Positions 49,853 to 61,695 of a stretch of 64,000 nt of DNA are shown piece by piece. Location of the stretch: positions 29,485,079-29,549,078 of the forward strand of contig CM049307.1 in NCBI GenBank assembly GCA_026874595.1, read 5' to 3'. The notes below the pieces were generated by a model. The model did no database searches, had not been told where the DNA came from, and saw nothing but the letters and a program-made list of their open reading frames with translations. The stretch comes from Sipunculus nudus (lineage: Eukaryota > Annelida > Sipuncula > Golfingiida > Sipunculidae). A program made the translations under genes and the position numbers. Numbering within the stretch: position 1 is the stretch's first letter; the number at the start of each line of letters is the position of its first letter.

Positions 49853-52583
49853 TCAGGAACATTTTTCCATATCCAATTCATTTGTCACGAACTGCAAAAA
49901 TAATTTAAACACAGGTTCCTCATTGTTACGTTTTTGTAAGTGAATATAATATTTTGCTAAAATGACAATGTAAGTAACGACAACATGTGGTAAGGTTTCT
50001 GTGTCTATCCCCAATAACATAGCTCTTTTTGTAACTGTTAACGTTGCTTCTGACAGGTTTTGTTTGAGAAATGTTTTTATTTGGTCCCAGAATAGTTGTA
50101 TTCGGATGCAGTTTATAAATTTGTTCCATAGTTTCCTCTTGTAAGCCACAAAATTAACATATATTATCAGTAACAATCTTCATCTTATATAACCTGGATC
50201 TATTTGGTATAATCCTGTGTATAAATCTAAATTGAAAGTCTTTCAATCTTATAGAATTACATATTTAACAGGTTTATATATGTTGTCATAAAACTCTGTC
50301 AGTGAAAGTTCATATTCATTGTTCCATTGAAGTAAGGATTTTGGTTCGTCTATTTTCTTTTGTATTAAATTGTTATAGTAGTCTCTAACTCTGTATTTTT
50401 CATGTTTACATTGTTCGTATTTTCCTCGCAGGTTTTATGATCAGTATTCTTAATTTTTATTCTTGTAATTTTTAAGTTTAGCTTTCCATTCATTTGGGAT
50501 GCTCTTGGTCAGACCATAGTATTCTATAAAATTAGTTTTTATATTAAATTTTTCAACAAATTCTCTCACAGAGAGAAATTTACCAGAATCATTAATTATA
50601 TCTCTTATTGTTCTGATTCCTTTTTTGTATACCATGTTTTGTAATAGAATGATTTGTTTTCGATATTTATAAGATTATTACACCATATAAACTCGGAAGC
50701 AATTTCCTCATCGTCATTTGGTACAAGTGTTAGTTTAATTTCTCGCAGATTATTAATAATACCTTTGTAGAAATCAGGAAGTTGAGCAGGCAAATCTATG
50801 AAGCAGCGACTTTTTAGAATATCTAGCATGGTAAAGCTATCTTCACAAAAATATGACTCGATTAGTTCATTAAGTTTCGATGTGATGGATAGTATTTTGT
50901 CGATCCATGTTAATTTCATTGCTTTATCTTGTGTCTCTTTGTCAGGCATTCGTAATCCTCTTTCTGCGTGTCGTTTATCATGACCGAATGTTAAATTTTA
51001 GGTGGTTTTACTTGCCATAGAAAAAATCATTTATTAGAATTTGTGCTTCCTTCAAAAGATGTGTTGGAATGTGAAAGTTAGACATACAGTGAACTAATTT
51101 TGCCCGTGATAAGGTTTTAATAATTACAACACGTCCTGTTAATGTAAGCTTACGTTTAGCCCATGAATCAAGCGACGTTTTCATGTTGCCCATTTTTTAT
51201 ATTAAAATTTGCAGTTTCTGTCTCATTTTCATAGAAGGTTATACCAAATGTTTCGAAGTGTCGCGTAGTCCATCTTACTGGCAAGTCTCCGTCTTCCTTA
51301 CCAGCTCTACATCCTACCTTTTGTTAAGATTGATTTTTAAACCAGAATGAAATTGAAATGTTTTCAATAAGGCTAACAGATTTTTGCAGATGTTTCATCT
51401 GCCACGAAACATGTTGTGTCGTCAGCCAGATGAGCTATTTTGATTTCTGTATTTTTAATCGTTATCCCTTTTATGTGTTTGTTCTCCCGAATTTCACGCC
51501 ATTATTTCAGCACATAATACGAAAAGAATCGGGGAGAGTGGGCAACCTTAACGAACCCGGCGTTCGATTGTAAACCTGGGCGACAAGTATCCATTGTTCT
51601 GTACACAGCTGATAATATCATGTATAATATTTTAATCCATTTTATAAGATTCTTTGGAAAGTCAAAGGTTTCTAGTGTTTTGAAAATAAAGGACCAATTT
51701 AATGTGTCGAATGCGGTTTCAAAATTTATAAGAAGCAAAATATTGGATAATTTATTCAAATTTGTTAGATTAAGGACATCCTGAATTTTCCGTAGATATT
51801 CACCGATAAATCTTCCTGGGACAAAACCAGGTTGATCAGTATGTATTTAACAAGCCTTTCAAAAGAGGTTAAATACGATTAGAAGTAGCTTTTGAAATTA
51901 TTTTATAGTCCACAGGCAAAAATGACATGGGTCGCCGGTTTTTTAAAATAGTCCTGTCTTTATTCTTTTTTGGAAGAGTAATTAATCCACGTCTTTGTTC
52001 AATCGAAAGTAGTTCGTTTTCATAAGAATGTTTTACAGAATTATAAAATAAATCTCCCAAATCCGTCCAGAAATATTTATAAAACTCTGACGTGTATCCA
52101 TCTTAACCTGTGCTTTTTCCCCTCCTTAAAATCTTTTAGTGTTTTTTTTAGGTTTTAACTTACTGAGTTTGGGAACAGTTTCTGAATTATAATAAGTGCA
52201 TTCGCCATTTGTACATATGTGATCTTTTGCGTCTGTGTATAGGGACCGGAAAATTTTCCTTACCATAAATTTCTTTACCCTGTTTCATTAATTTTGCTAT
52301 AATTTTATTTGTATAATTCCTCTTTTCTAAAGATAGAAAATATTTTGTTCACCTTTCCTCTTCTTCGTGCCATTTTAATCGCGAACGCAAAAAGGCTCCC
52401 TTTGTCTGTGTTTGATATATTTCATTTAATTTTAATTTTACGTGTTCAAGTTTTTTACGTACAGTTAGATCTTTTTGGTTTGCAGCCATAAGTGCAGTAA
52501 GGCTACTGATCTGTTTATTCAATTCCTGTTCTTGCGCATTTTTTCTTTGCTATTCCGTTTTGTGTATTTTATTGTGTGACCCC
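49853..52583 (-). pseudogene. LINE ORF2, reverse transcriptase and C-terminal part (broken)
   Basis: The frame is broken by several stops and shifts but keeps collinear RT blocks. GLITLPKKNKDRT and KNRRPMSFLPVDYKIISKA at about 51990-51870 are the block before and into RT domain 1. LINFETAFDTLNWSF at about 51735-51690 holds the first catalytic Asp region. HLADDTT at about 51415-51432 is the YADD-box equivalent with both Asp present (LADD). LTLTGRVVIIKTL at about 51145-51105 is the thumb. The C-terminal part (50949-49853) ends with ILAKYYIHLQK. RT would copy the element RNA at a nicked target; this copy cannot encode an intact enzyme. Confidence 0.88.
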
Positions 52584-52964
52584 TAGGGCTGTATCAATAT
52601 ATCAATATATCGATACGAATCGATACACGAAGTCGATACAATAACCGAAATGCGTTGCATGCTGTATTGGTCGTATCGATTGCTTGCTAATGAATAGCAT
52701 TCTAACTATAACTTTATATATAACCATGACATATTATAAATCTAAATGCAATGCAGCTTATATATATTTGTTGCTTTGGCTTTTAAGACTTGTTAATAAA
52801 TGTATATACGCATGCAAGTCAGTACTTCCATGACAAGCAGGCGCATGTGAGCGATATAAGGAGAATGATACGTTTCTCTTTATTAATGAAACTTATATTC
52901 ACATCACATATTGCTACAAGGAACAGGGTACATTCACATATATATCCTACCTTTATATATGTCA
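52584..52964. mobile_element. ~380-bp insertion interrupting LINE ORF2
   Basis: ORF2 homology ends at KELKKSVIE (52964 side) and resumes at RGHTIKYTKR (about 52580 side); the intervening sequence has no LINE character. Its left end reads GGGCTGTATCAATATATCAA with CGATACGAATCGATAC palindromes, typical of hAT-like MITE termini. The right end does not match, so it is truncated or another class. Some ORF2 codons may also be lost. Confidence 0.55.
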
Positions 52965-53817
52965 TTCAATCACTGATTTTTTCAGTTCCTTTATAAATTG
53001 TTTAGTCAAATTTACATATTCATTATCACGGAGAAGCTCACTATCGAATTTCCAGTTACCAGGACTTCGCTTGCTATACATTTTTCCACAAAGAGATAAT
53101 GTAATATGACTGTGATCTGAGAGAGTAAATGGTTTTATGTCAGCAGTTTTCAAATTGGTTAGAAGTGAATGTGCTGTCAACCAGAGATCAGTTCTTGAAA
53201 ATACAGGAGGATTTTTTGTTTGTATTCGTGTATAAGCTCATTTAGTTTTATTCAGGATCCTCAAACATCGCTCAATCCATATTCTTCCATCAATTGATTA
53301 AGATATTTAGTTGCTTGACCTATTTTTTCGGATCGTCCCCCAGTTTTGCCTATATCTGAATTTGGAGTTATGTTAAAGTCACCCCCGATTATTATGGTTT
53401 CTTCATCACGATTTAGTAAGATGTGTTCTAATCTTTTTAACCAATCTATTCAGTTGATGCTGAACTTTATCTTTTGTTTGAAAATATACATTAACAAGGA
53501 GAAATGTTGAATCCTCAATTTTTATTTTCACCACTTAAATTCTCCCCTCTTTATCGTGGGAAACTTCTAATTTGAGTAGTTTAGGCCTGTTGGTAATAAA
53601 ACAGCTACTCCTCGCTGGATTTGGTGCCATGTGCAAAAATAATATTTGAATCCCATTCTCTAGCCCACAACGTTTCATTTTCAGGCGCACTATGCGTTTC
53701 CTGCAGAAAAATTATATTTTGTTTATGTGGTTTAAGAAGATGAAATACCTTCCTTCTTTTGAACTGGTTTTGTAGCCCTCTTACATTGATACTGTGTAGT
53801 TTGATATTAAATGTCAT
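52965..53817 (-). pseudogene. LINE ORF2 N-terminal apurinic/apyrimidinic-like endonuclease (broken)
   Basis: Starts MTFNIKLHSINVRGLQN, the conserved N-terminal Asn block of L1/Tx1 endonucleases. IIFLQETHS follows at about residue 35, holding the catalytic Glu. After frameshifts, FTLSDHSHITLSL at about 53125-53090 carries the C-terminal SDH catalytic triad motif, followed by PGNWKFDSELLRD. The domain nicks target DNA to prime reverse transcription. It sits directly upstream of the RT region, split from it by the 52584-52964 insertion. Confidence 0.85.
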
Positions 53818-54370
53818 TTATTTTTGTGTTACACTGTTAACAGATCGAAAACAGAAAAGTAGTAGTTCTACCTCGGCATTAGTTCGTAACAATATAAACA
53901 ATGACCAAGTGATGGTACCAGTTCATGCTGGACAATATTTTATACACATAAACTTCTTAAATCCTACTAACACTTTCATAAGGTGTTTACAAGAAGATCA
54001 GTATGCATGTGTGTAGCCGGCCAGGCGCAACAAGAGTGGATTTTCTTTTGAATCTGATACATGAAGTTACTGTTTCATGTCTCTGGCGAAACAGTTTTGG
54101 TTTTCTGTTTTTGATCCGTGAGTTGTGGCAATGAATCATATTAAATGGGTCAACCTTTAGTATGGATAAATCAAACGACGAGTAAGGTTCAGAAATTACA
54201 AGTTTTTAAAGCGTTAATATTTAAGGAATGATGCTTTTATTTGAATTGGTGTGGGATCAAATAGAGTGGGGATCTCATAGAGTGGATTGATTGGCTCCAC
54301 TGTTATGTTTTAATTAGTATTCATTTTTCCATGTTACATATGTTTTGATATATATTTCTTTTTTTATTTT

Positions 54371-55311
54371 CTAAGAATGCAGAGGCGTTGAAGTTACGAA
54401 ACCCCTTGACGTGATTTGCGAATACTGAGCAGGGGGGTTAGCCTTGAGGATGTTTACCCATGCTTCCACGTCTCTGAGGTGGTGATAGTGTGTAATTTTG
54501 CCTGGAAGCCTCGAATGACAGTATTGCCATCTTTCGTCAAGCAGTCTGTGATAAGATTTTCCTTCTTGAGATCTCGAGCTCATTTGTACATGTTTTGTCT
54601 AGTATTTGTGAGATTTTCGTTGATGTAAACATTCCTAGTATCATTTCCAGCCGGTTTCAATCGATTTCTTGCTTGGTACATTTTTGCTTTGGTGTGGTAT
54701 GAGGTGAATTTAACCAGGATGGGACGGAATCTACCGGTACGAGTTTTTTTGCCAACCCTGTGAGAACGATCAATGTCCGTAACACTGAAATCGCAGTCCA
54801 GGTGTTTTTAGCCAGGTCAATAACCAAATTATCTGTATTTTCCTCGCTGTTTTCTGTCCAATCATTGGTAATTCTCAGTAATGTTCGGCGGGAATACTGT
54901 TGTTGATGGTCCAGTTGTTGTTCCAAATTTTCTATTACAGAATTTAGTGAGTGAACTTGTCCTTCTAGCACAGCCACTCGATTTTCAAATGTTTATTTTT
55001 TTTCAGTGACAGCTGCGTCTATCATTGATTTTAATGCCTGCTGCAAGAGACTTGTTTTATGGACTACTGAGAGTAGCCACTCAACTGTTTCTATTTCTTC
55101 GTCAAGGCTTTTTTTTAGTGTGTGTATGCACTAAACCTTTTGAAGACTGAGTTAGCAGCGCCAGAGGACAGTCTTCAGAATCTTCGTAACTGTTTAGATT
55201 AAACTTTAGTCCACTGTCATGCATATTTTGCTTTTTCGCAAGGGGTAAAGTAGTCTTTGGGGAATTGTCACTCATAAGCCTTTTGTTACCTTGATCTTCA
55301 GTCCGTGGCAT
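54371..55311 (-). pseudogene. LINE ORF1, coiled-coil/RRM RNA-binding protein (broken)
   Basis: Begins MPRTEDQGNKRLMSDNSPK. An N-terminal Lys/Ser-rich region is followed by a coiled coil (VLEGQVHSLNSVIENLEQQL, about 54970-54910). Then come the RRM-like signatures RRTLLRIT, ENTDNLVIDLAK and, one frame over, DIDRSHRVGKK and RPILVKFTSYH. A C-terminal region with VYINENLT and TKDGNTVIRGF follows. Such ORF1 proteins trimerise and coat element RNA. At least two frameshifts and one stop separate these blocks. Confidence 0.85.
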
Positions 55312-55668
55312 GTAGTCCGTAGCATGTACTCCGTTGTCCCATACTTTGGCTGTTTGTCCGTGGAGCTAATCCCATTATTTTTCTCTGCCATTGTTATTGT
55401 GTACACACTGGTTTTGCAAGGGTTATCTGGTGCGGTGCGCAGGTACGTGAGTTGTATTATGAGCGATTCTATTAAACACAGTGTTTAATGTTAGAACGGT
55501 TATATTTCAATTATTTTCGAAAATTTTGTTTTAAACTGCTTCGGACTGATTTTACAGTAGTTTATGCTGAACATGTGTAAATTTTAAGTTAGTATTTTAG
55601 GTGTAAATTGTCAAATAATAGTAGAGCCGATCATACCTCCGTCCTACTCGTGTAGCGCCATCTGCCGG

Positions 55669-55865
55669 ACATTTGGATGTTCTATCATGTATATAGGTAA
55701 AACGAAGGCACTGATAACATTTGAAGAAAAGCCCATTTGATAAAAATCATAGGACCTCTGAAATACTATAATCAAGTTGTTCAAATCAGTGTCATTTTTT
55801 GTCCATATATGGAAATAAAGACTTAAAATTGCCATGTTATACATATATTTTTTTTCGTTTGTTCA
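55669..55865 (+). repeat. ~200-bp direct repeat, copy 2 (LINE 5' junction)
   Basis: Partner of 48995-49204. It lacks ~13 bp present in copy 1. It starts exactly where the LINE 5' end (CCGGCAGATGGCG on the minus strand) stops. Confidence 0.92.
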
Positions 55866-57200
55866 GGTATAACAGGGCTTCTTTATTCATACTTTCCAAT
55901 ATTCACAAATTCCGGTTGTATTAATAATAAAACATTTGTTCACACAACCAAAAGTTACATTATATGCATTTTGATATTTTACCAACTGTCTGTGTTTTCA
56001 AGGAAAGCCGTGTGAAAGACCATTAGAGACACCGGTGTGAGATGAAATCATTGTTCCTTAAAATATACGGGGCACTTCTTGGCCAGTCAAATAAGGACAT
56101 ATGTAGCCAGATTAAAAAAAAATAACATCAAAGCTAATATTCAGTGCAGACCTCAAGACACAAAAACAAACACACATTTTTATACCATTATACCTGCTCT
56201 CATCCAGAAAGGTAATCATTTATTATAGAGAACCCTTCAGTATCATATACATAAAGTCTATAAGAGAACTGAATTGTAGGTCAAATTAAGCGCTTTACTT
56301 AACGTAATATCCTATATTCATTACATAAATTAAAATCCTGATATAAAGAATTTTTGTTCCATTTTGATCAAAATCCCTTATGTAAAAGGTTTCCATGAAG
56401 ACTTATGCTAATGAATCAAACTCAAAAGCAACATTTTATTCACTTATTCTATCCTGGCAGAGGTGCGATTTTCAAATGTATACCCTTTCCTCGAATTTGC
56501 AGGCACCTTTATAAGAAGTCATTTATCAATGGTTTTAAAACGATAGTTAATCAAATCATAGACAAATTGAAGATGCAGGTCTCGCTTTAGTGGACATGCA
56601 CGTCTCCTTGTTTAAATGAGAGGTGCGTTTATTCAAGTATTAACCTAGTACATATATTTATTCCAATTCTTTATGAATACCTTCAGCAGGAATGCTGCAA
56701 GGGTAGCGTGGCACCACCTTGCGCGTGTGGAGCACATTATTTAGGTGGTCGATTCTCGTAAGCCAGATGTTTTCTTGGTCCTGTTTAGCTGCTTTATTTT
56801 ATGACTTTGTCAAGGAGTTTCAGATATATTGCTAGCTAACGACTCATAGGCACCATATCCCCTGCAATGGCTTCGAAACATTCATTTATGTAAAACACAT
56901 TGATATTCATCTAAAAAGTACTGCTTGCCATCCAAACCTTTAAGCGCTAGACATCGACAATTTTTTACGTACATGTTTGTGTAGATCAGTCAAATGGAAT
57001 AATATCATATATCAGATGATAATGCAATATTTTATCACAAATACCTGTCTGAAAAATTATGGGAGTATGTGGTAATACAGAAATTGGTCTGATAACCATT
57101 GCAATTTTCCACTCGTCCAGAAATTTGCACAACCATATTTATTTTACATATCAATATACTAAATAACAAACATATATCTTTGAACAGAGAGCCAAGGCCT
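55866..57200. other. AT-rich intergenic DNA
   Basis: No gene or repeat recognised. Confidence 0.5.
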
Positions 57201-57208
57201 GGTCATAT

Positions 57209-58921
57209 CAGAGTTGGGTCCAAAAGTAAATGTATTTGAATTACTTTTTCAAGTAATCGATTACATTTTCTAATCCTAGATAGTAATTTTAATTGTAATC
57301 GATTACTTCTGAAAAGTAATTGTTGAAACAATTACTTTTCAATTACTTTTGGGTATATTTGTCTCATATGAATAATTATATATTTCAAATTCATTGAAGC
57401 ATACCTGGCTATCAACCAAATTCCCATGGTCGTTTCCTACATACTTTAAGGGCACATATGCATTTTAAATAATAGGTTTATTATCTCAGGCTACTAGTTC
57501 ATTCCAACTGAATAGAAAAGTTTCCAGGCAAAACTTTCCTAATGTGAAGACTTCAGGTTCCCCCGGGGGTATAGTCTTAATCTAATTCCACTGGTTACCC
57601 CAACGGCTCACACTGTTAAGATTACCATCTCCCTGATTTAATTCAGTGAATGGGGTGAAAGGGTTATCTAAATTCGTAGGGGGTAATCTAGGAGGGTAAT
57701 TTTAAACAATTTAATATACCCCCTTCTTTATCTGAAGATTAAGTTATCTGAAAACTGAAATAAAAACAATCTGAAATCTCTACACTTGCACATGGACTCC
57801 TCTCCATTCATATACTTTTATATGGTTCTGTGTATGAGTACACACAGTAAACGTGTTTGTTTCCTGTATTACAAGACCAGAGGTTTGATCTTGCCAGCCA
57901 AAACAGTTCCAAAACAAGGAGAAGAAAAATAAAAAAAGAAACACTGGTTTTTGATGACTGAAAAGTCTTGATTTGGGAAGTTTCGTGGTACAGCCACAAG
58001 GTGGTGTGCACACTGTACTGGTATATGTTCTGCACACTGAATGCAACCGGTGCAAGTTTATTTTCATACATGCAGAGGAGTAGCAAAACGTATATGGGCA
58101 GATAACAATATATTTTAAGGAGAAAAACACTATACGTCATGTGTATATATCATACCCAGTATGTGAACAGGTCCCTTTAATTATAACTCCACAAGGTGCA
58201 AGTAATACTATGTTTCAGTCGCCGTTCGCTGATTTGTTTCCACGCAACTTTACTCAAAATGTAAAGTGAAGGAAAGGTTATGATGACATTTTAAGGTTAA
58301 GGGTAACACCTAAGAGACAACCCAATAAACTTGGCAATCTTGATCAGCATAATTTTTTATTCGAAGGATTCTTTACCATAGAGCAATCGAGACCATTATC
58401 ATTCACAAGTGTATTGGATGAACATTTGGATGTAATTGACACTGTCGGCAGTAACTGTAAATGTCACATGATTGGAGCCAGCTTTCTTCTGGTTAGCCCC
58501 ATGACCTGTGATTCAACCACACAGTGTCACAATTGTGACATACATTTGTTTTTGCTTTGATTAATGTAATTATCGAATTTTCAATAGGATCTTGGTAATA
58601 TTCTGGATATGCTGTATCCAATAGCGTTCCAGTTAAATTCATTTAATTAAAATTTAATTCATTTATTAAATTTGTTGAGACTGTTTAAAATATTTTAAGA
58701 GCTCAAACCAACCTCTTATCCAGTTGCCGTTCTTGTCATGATGAAATTGCCTTTAAACACACAAGTAATTGCAAAAGTAACTGTGATTACTTTAAAAAGT
58801 AATTGTAATTGTAATCGATTACTTTTCTGAAAACACAAAAGTGATTGTAATTATAATCGATTACTTTAAAAGTAATTGTATTTGTAATCGATTAGTTTAA
58901 AAGTATTTGGACCCAACTCTG
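57209..58921. mobile_element. Non-autonomous hAT element with perfect 8-bp target duplication
   Basis: Both ends carry the inverted tip CAGAGTTGGGTCCAAA. GGTCATAT flanks it exactly at 57201-57208 and 58922-58929, the 8-bp duplication diagnostic of hAT. Subterminal regions are packed with GTAATCGATTAC and AAGTAATTG repeats in both orientations, as in other hAT MITE families. The 1713-bp body has no transposase; two overlapping minus frames (57780-58140) look spurious. Its interior (57484-58115) is related to the repeat at 59670-60245. Confidence 0.95.
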
Positions 58922-58929
58922 GGTCATAT

Positions 58930-59669
58930 ATATCGGGTGTGTTTGATCTCAATTAAATGAATCACGGCCCAAAATATCGAAGTTACTATAGTCAGGCAGT
59001 TATAATAATGTATTCAAATTAACCTGTCGTCTACATAAGAAAAAAACAATAATTTTTCAAATGACAGGATACTGTAAAGTGTACTATTAGGTAATTTCAT
59101 TGACAAACACTTATCAATATTAAAAAAAAGTGATATAGTCTTATCCGAAACTTCATTTTATAACTTTTTGAAGGACACTCTACATGTATTTAGGAGCACA
59201 ATACGACCACTGTCGTTTATCACTAACTGTTATAAAAAAGAGAGCTCAATGCATTGGAAAGAAAATAAAAACCAGGAAGTCCCCGATGCCAACTTACTTT
59301 ACAGATTATCTTGTGTTATGTATTTTTTCCTCTTCAGAACTATATAGTATATTCTGGGAACCAAACAAAGTGCAGGTTGTGTTACTTGGATATTTGTAAT
59401 CCTGTATAAGCTTATCACATTCAGTAATATGATAAAAGTAAATGCGTGACAAAGGTCAAGGCCGCCAATTAATTGATGGCAACATACATGCCTTTTGACC
59501 TTGCATGGCTGTGATATATAGTGCACTGACATTCCGTGCACGCGTCTGTGTGGACTTTCGCTTACAAGGGACGCCTGGCGGAGATAACAATTCTAATTTT
59601 GATAGAGACCAATTGAGATTCGGTAGTGTCATTATACCTAGAGATAAATAAATATTTGCATTTTATTTG
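58930..59669. other. Intergenic DNA
   Basis: No gene recognised. Confidence 0.5.
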
Positions 59670-60245
59670 GTGTATCTCAGGATATTAGTTCATTTTGGCT
59701 GAATGCAAAAATAGTGCAGCAAATCCATAGCAGCAATTCACATGCTGTTTACGTTGTTCTGGTCTCTTTGTGAGTAAACACAGTCCACGTGTGTCTGTTT
59801 CCCATAACAAGATGGCGTAAGCATCTCAGGCTAGTAGTTCATGTTTGCTGAATACAAAAAAAAAATCTACAAAACCATCACAGAACACGGACTTTCCATC
59901 CCAAAATCACGATTTATATGTTGTTATGATCCTACGTGAGTAAACACAACCACATGTTTACCATAACAAAAATGCTTGGTAATAAGTCAGATTTAGCGCA
60001 TGAAAAAAGAAGGGGGGGGGGGGAACAGGAAAGAGGAAACACAGGAGAAACACAGGTTTAAAGCCTTAGAATTTGTTATATGCGAATTGGCGTAGTACGA
60101 ATACAAGATGGCATGCGCCCTATGTTTGTTATGTGCAACGCATTGCGCCCAGTGCAAATTGATTTTCGCTTGTGTACAGGAGTAAGCAAACAGTTTTAGA
60201 ATGAAATACTGGCAGATATCGCACTGTTTTAAGAAGGCAACATTG
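59670..60245 (+). repeat. Repeat related to the interior of the hAT element (two copies, one partial)
   Basis: ATCTCAGGMTANTAGTTCAT, TGAGTAAACACA, CCATAACAA/TTACAAGA and a later AGGAGTARGCAAA ... GGCAGATA order recur at 59670-59820 (partial), 59821-60245 and inside the hAT at 57484-58115. All are in the same orientation and strongly diverged. A 12-G run sits at 60012-60023. Confidence 0.65.
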
Positions 60246-60536
60246 TACTTTATGCATGTTAAAACTGAATAAGTCGTTTTATGCCTCTACAGCGTGAGTG
60301 TCATGTTACCTCTTCATGGAAGTCTGATACTAGTATTAACAAACCAAAAATTAAAGATTTTTTCTTTGACATTTTTAAATTTAGGTTAATGGGATGTTAG
60401 ATAATACATTGAAAACCTAGAATATGACATATAATAGTTAAATTGTTTTGAAAAGCTAGTGGACTGGTGTAATTCATTGTTTTACTAGTGTAACTCTTCA
60501 AACGTTCCCAAAGGTAAAGCTATGCTGCACCAGGGG

Positions 60537-60612
60537 TTTGACATAGCTCGGTGGTTTAGGTTCTGGTTGTTGTCCGTAAGGAAAGTCGGCTCGTGACCAC
60601 GACAAGCAAAAG
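60537..60612 (+). mobile_element. tRNA-like SINE head
   Basis: TAGCTCGGTGGTTTAGG at 60544-60560 is a close A-box match. GGCTCGTGACC at 60588-60598 is a degraded B box, 44 bp downstream as in tRNA genes. No complete cloverleaf or acceptor stem pairing was found, so a SINE head or tRNA pseudogene is more likely than a working tRNA. Confidence 0.45.
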
Positions 60613-60714
60613 CACTGTTGATTGAAGGACACAAAAATAATTTTCTATATTTCGAGATTTCTCAGTGCAACTTGTAACGATATTAGTCAGTGTTGTTTCC
60701 ATGGTTGTATTAGC

Positions 60715-60716
<2 letters not shown>

Positions 60717-60763
<47 letters not shown>

Positions 60764-60783
60764 GTGTGTGTGTGTGTGTGTGT
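60717..60783. repeat. (TA)n-(GT)n compound microsatellite
   Basis: About 23 TA units, then CG, then about 10 GT units, some 280 bp upstream of the P450 start codon. Confidence 0.96.
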
Positions 60784-61062
60784 AGTGATACCATGTCAGC
60801 ACTTGGACACTCATCCTTTGTGTATTCGACGGAAGCGCCATCTTGTGACCATAAAAGAAATTAGAAGTACCGAGGTCTTACAACTAGTAACTGTTTCGCC
60901 TTGTGCTAGTTTCTATCTAGGCTATCGAACTCAGTCGTCTGGTCTGTCAGTGGGCGGCGGGGACGGGAGGCCTCATTTTTTACTGATACGTACAAAAGTG
61001 TTACTGCAACTAAAGAACAACTAAAGAAGTCCAGATGAAACACTAATATATGACCTTGTGAC
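60784..61062 (+). promoter_or_regulatory. Presumed promoter/5' UTR of the P450 gene
   Basis: GC-balanced DNA between the microsatellite and the start codon. GCGCCATCTTGTGACC near 60836 resembles a YY1-type initiator context. No clear TATA box is present. An in-frame TGA at 61051 lies four codons before the ATG. Confidence 0.4.
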
Positions 61063-61142
61063 ATGGATCTGTTATTCTGGGGCATTTGGAGCAACATCAG
61101 TTTGACGTCTGTTCTTGGGACTGTGGTCGCAGTATTTTTAGG
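61063..61142 (+). CDS. Cytochrome P450 (CYP3-clan type), coding exon 1
   Basis: Microsomal P450s are haem monooxygenases anchored in the endoplasmic reticulum by an N-terminal helix and fed electrons by P450 reductase. This exon reads MDLLFWGIWSNISLTSVLGT then VVAVFL, a signal-anchor helix with no charged residue after Asp2. The ATG has G at -3 and +4 and an in-frame TGA four codons upstream. The exon ends GG|GTAAGT, a consensus donor, leaving phase 2 (80 nt = 26 codons + 2). It joins exon 2 at 61696 to form Gly-Tyr-Tyr-Leu-Trp without a break. Alone it would be too short to call; the splice match with exon 2 decides it. Confidence 0.82.
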
Positions 61143-61695
61143 GTAAGTAGGTTACCCAGCGATTTTGATAAAACATACAGTATGGCCATCAGCTGTGGTA
61201 TACACGCGCGGTACCTACTCTCCGGGGAGCTGTTTCTAGTATTAGCATGGCGGTAGTTTACAGTGTATACGAGCCCTTGTACACTTCTTCATAAGACAAA
61301 GCAAGTCTGCACTAGAGCCATGTATATTATGAACAGTGTATTATAATGCAGTCTGTCTGACATTCCTCATATTTATGAAATGAGAAAGCTATATATTTCC
61401 AGCTGCTGCAAATGATTGCCATCTAGCGGAAGGTATTAAATGTATTATTATCAATATACATCACTGAGCCGCTCGTTGCTCCAACGTGAATGCATGGCGA
61501 CCACGGTTATTCTAAGTTACGATTTAGGAATCCAGGTAGTAATGTCAATAAAAAATTCTTTTTTTATTTAAGCTTACTCGTGACTAGATAACACTCAAGT
61601 TATCCCAATAATTCAGCTTGCAAACACTAGACATAAGTATAAGTAAAACTTTGGTGCAAAATATTTCCCAAAATTGTATCCAACTTCTATTTCAG

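Larger units (their letters stand above)
49205..55668 (-). mobile_element. Full-length but decayed Tx1/L1-clade LINE (non-LTR retrotransposon)
   Basis: Read on the minus strand the order is: 5' UTR from 55668 (starting CCGGCAGATGGCG), ORF1 (55311-54371), spacer, ORF2 (53817-49853) with endonuclease, reverse transcriptase and C-terminal region, a 3' UTR with a tandem repeat and TA array, and an A-rich tail ending at about 49205. Frameshifts and stops in both ORFs and a ~380-bp foreign insertion show it is inactive. Both ends abut copies of the same ~200-bp sequence. Clade assignment rests on the RRM-type ORF1, the apurinic endonuclease and RT motifs. Confidence 0.9.

Noticed and set aside
48995-55865. 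LTR retrotransposon, because of flanking direct repeats
   Set aside because: The coding order is ORF1, endonuclease, RT with no protease, integrase or gag zinc knuckle, and there is an A-rich tail. This is a LINE.
57780-58140. Protein frames inside the hAT element
   Set aside because: No transposase motif (no RNase-H-like or BED-finger signature); two overlapping phases.
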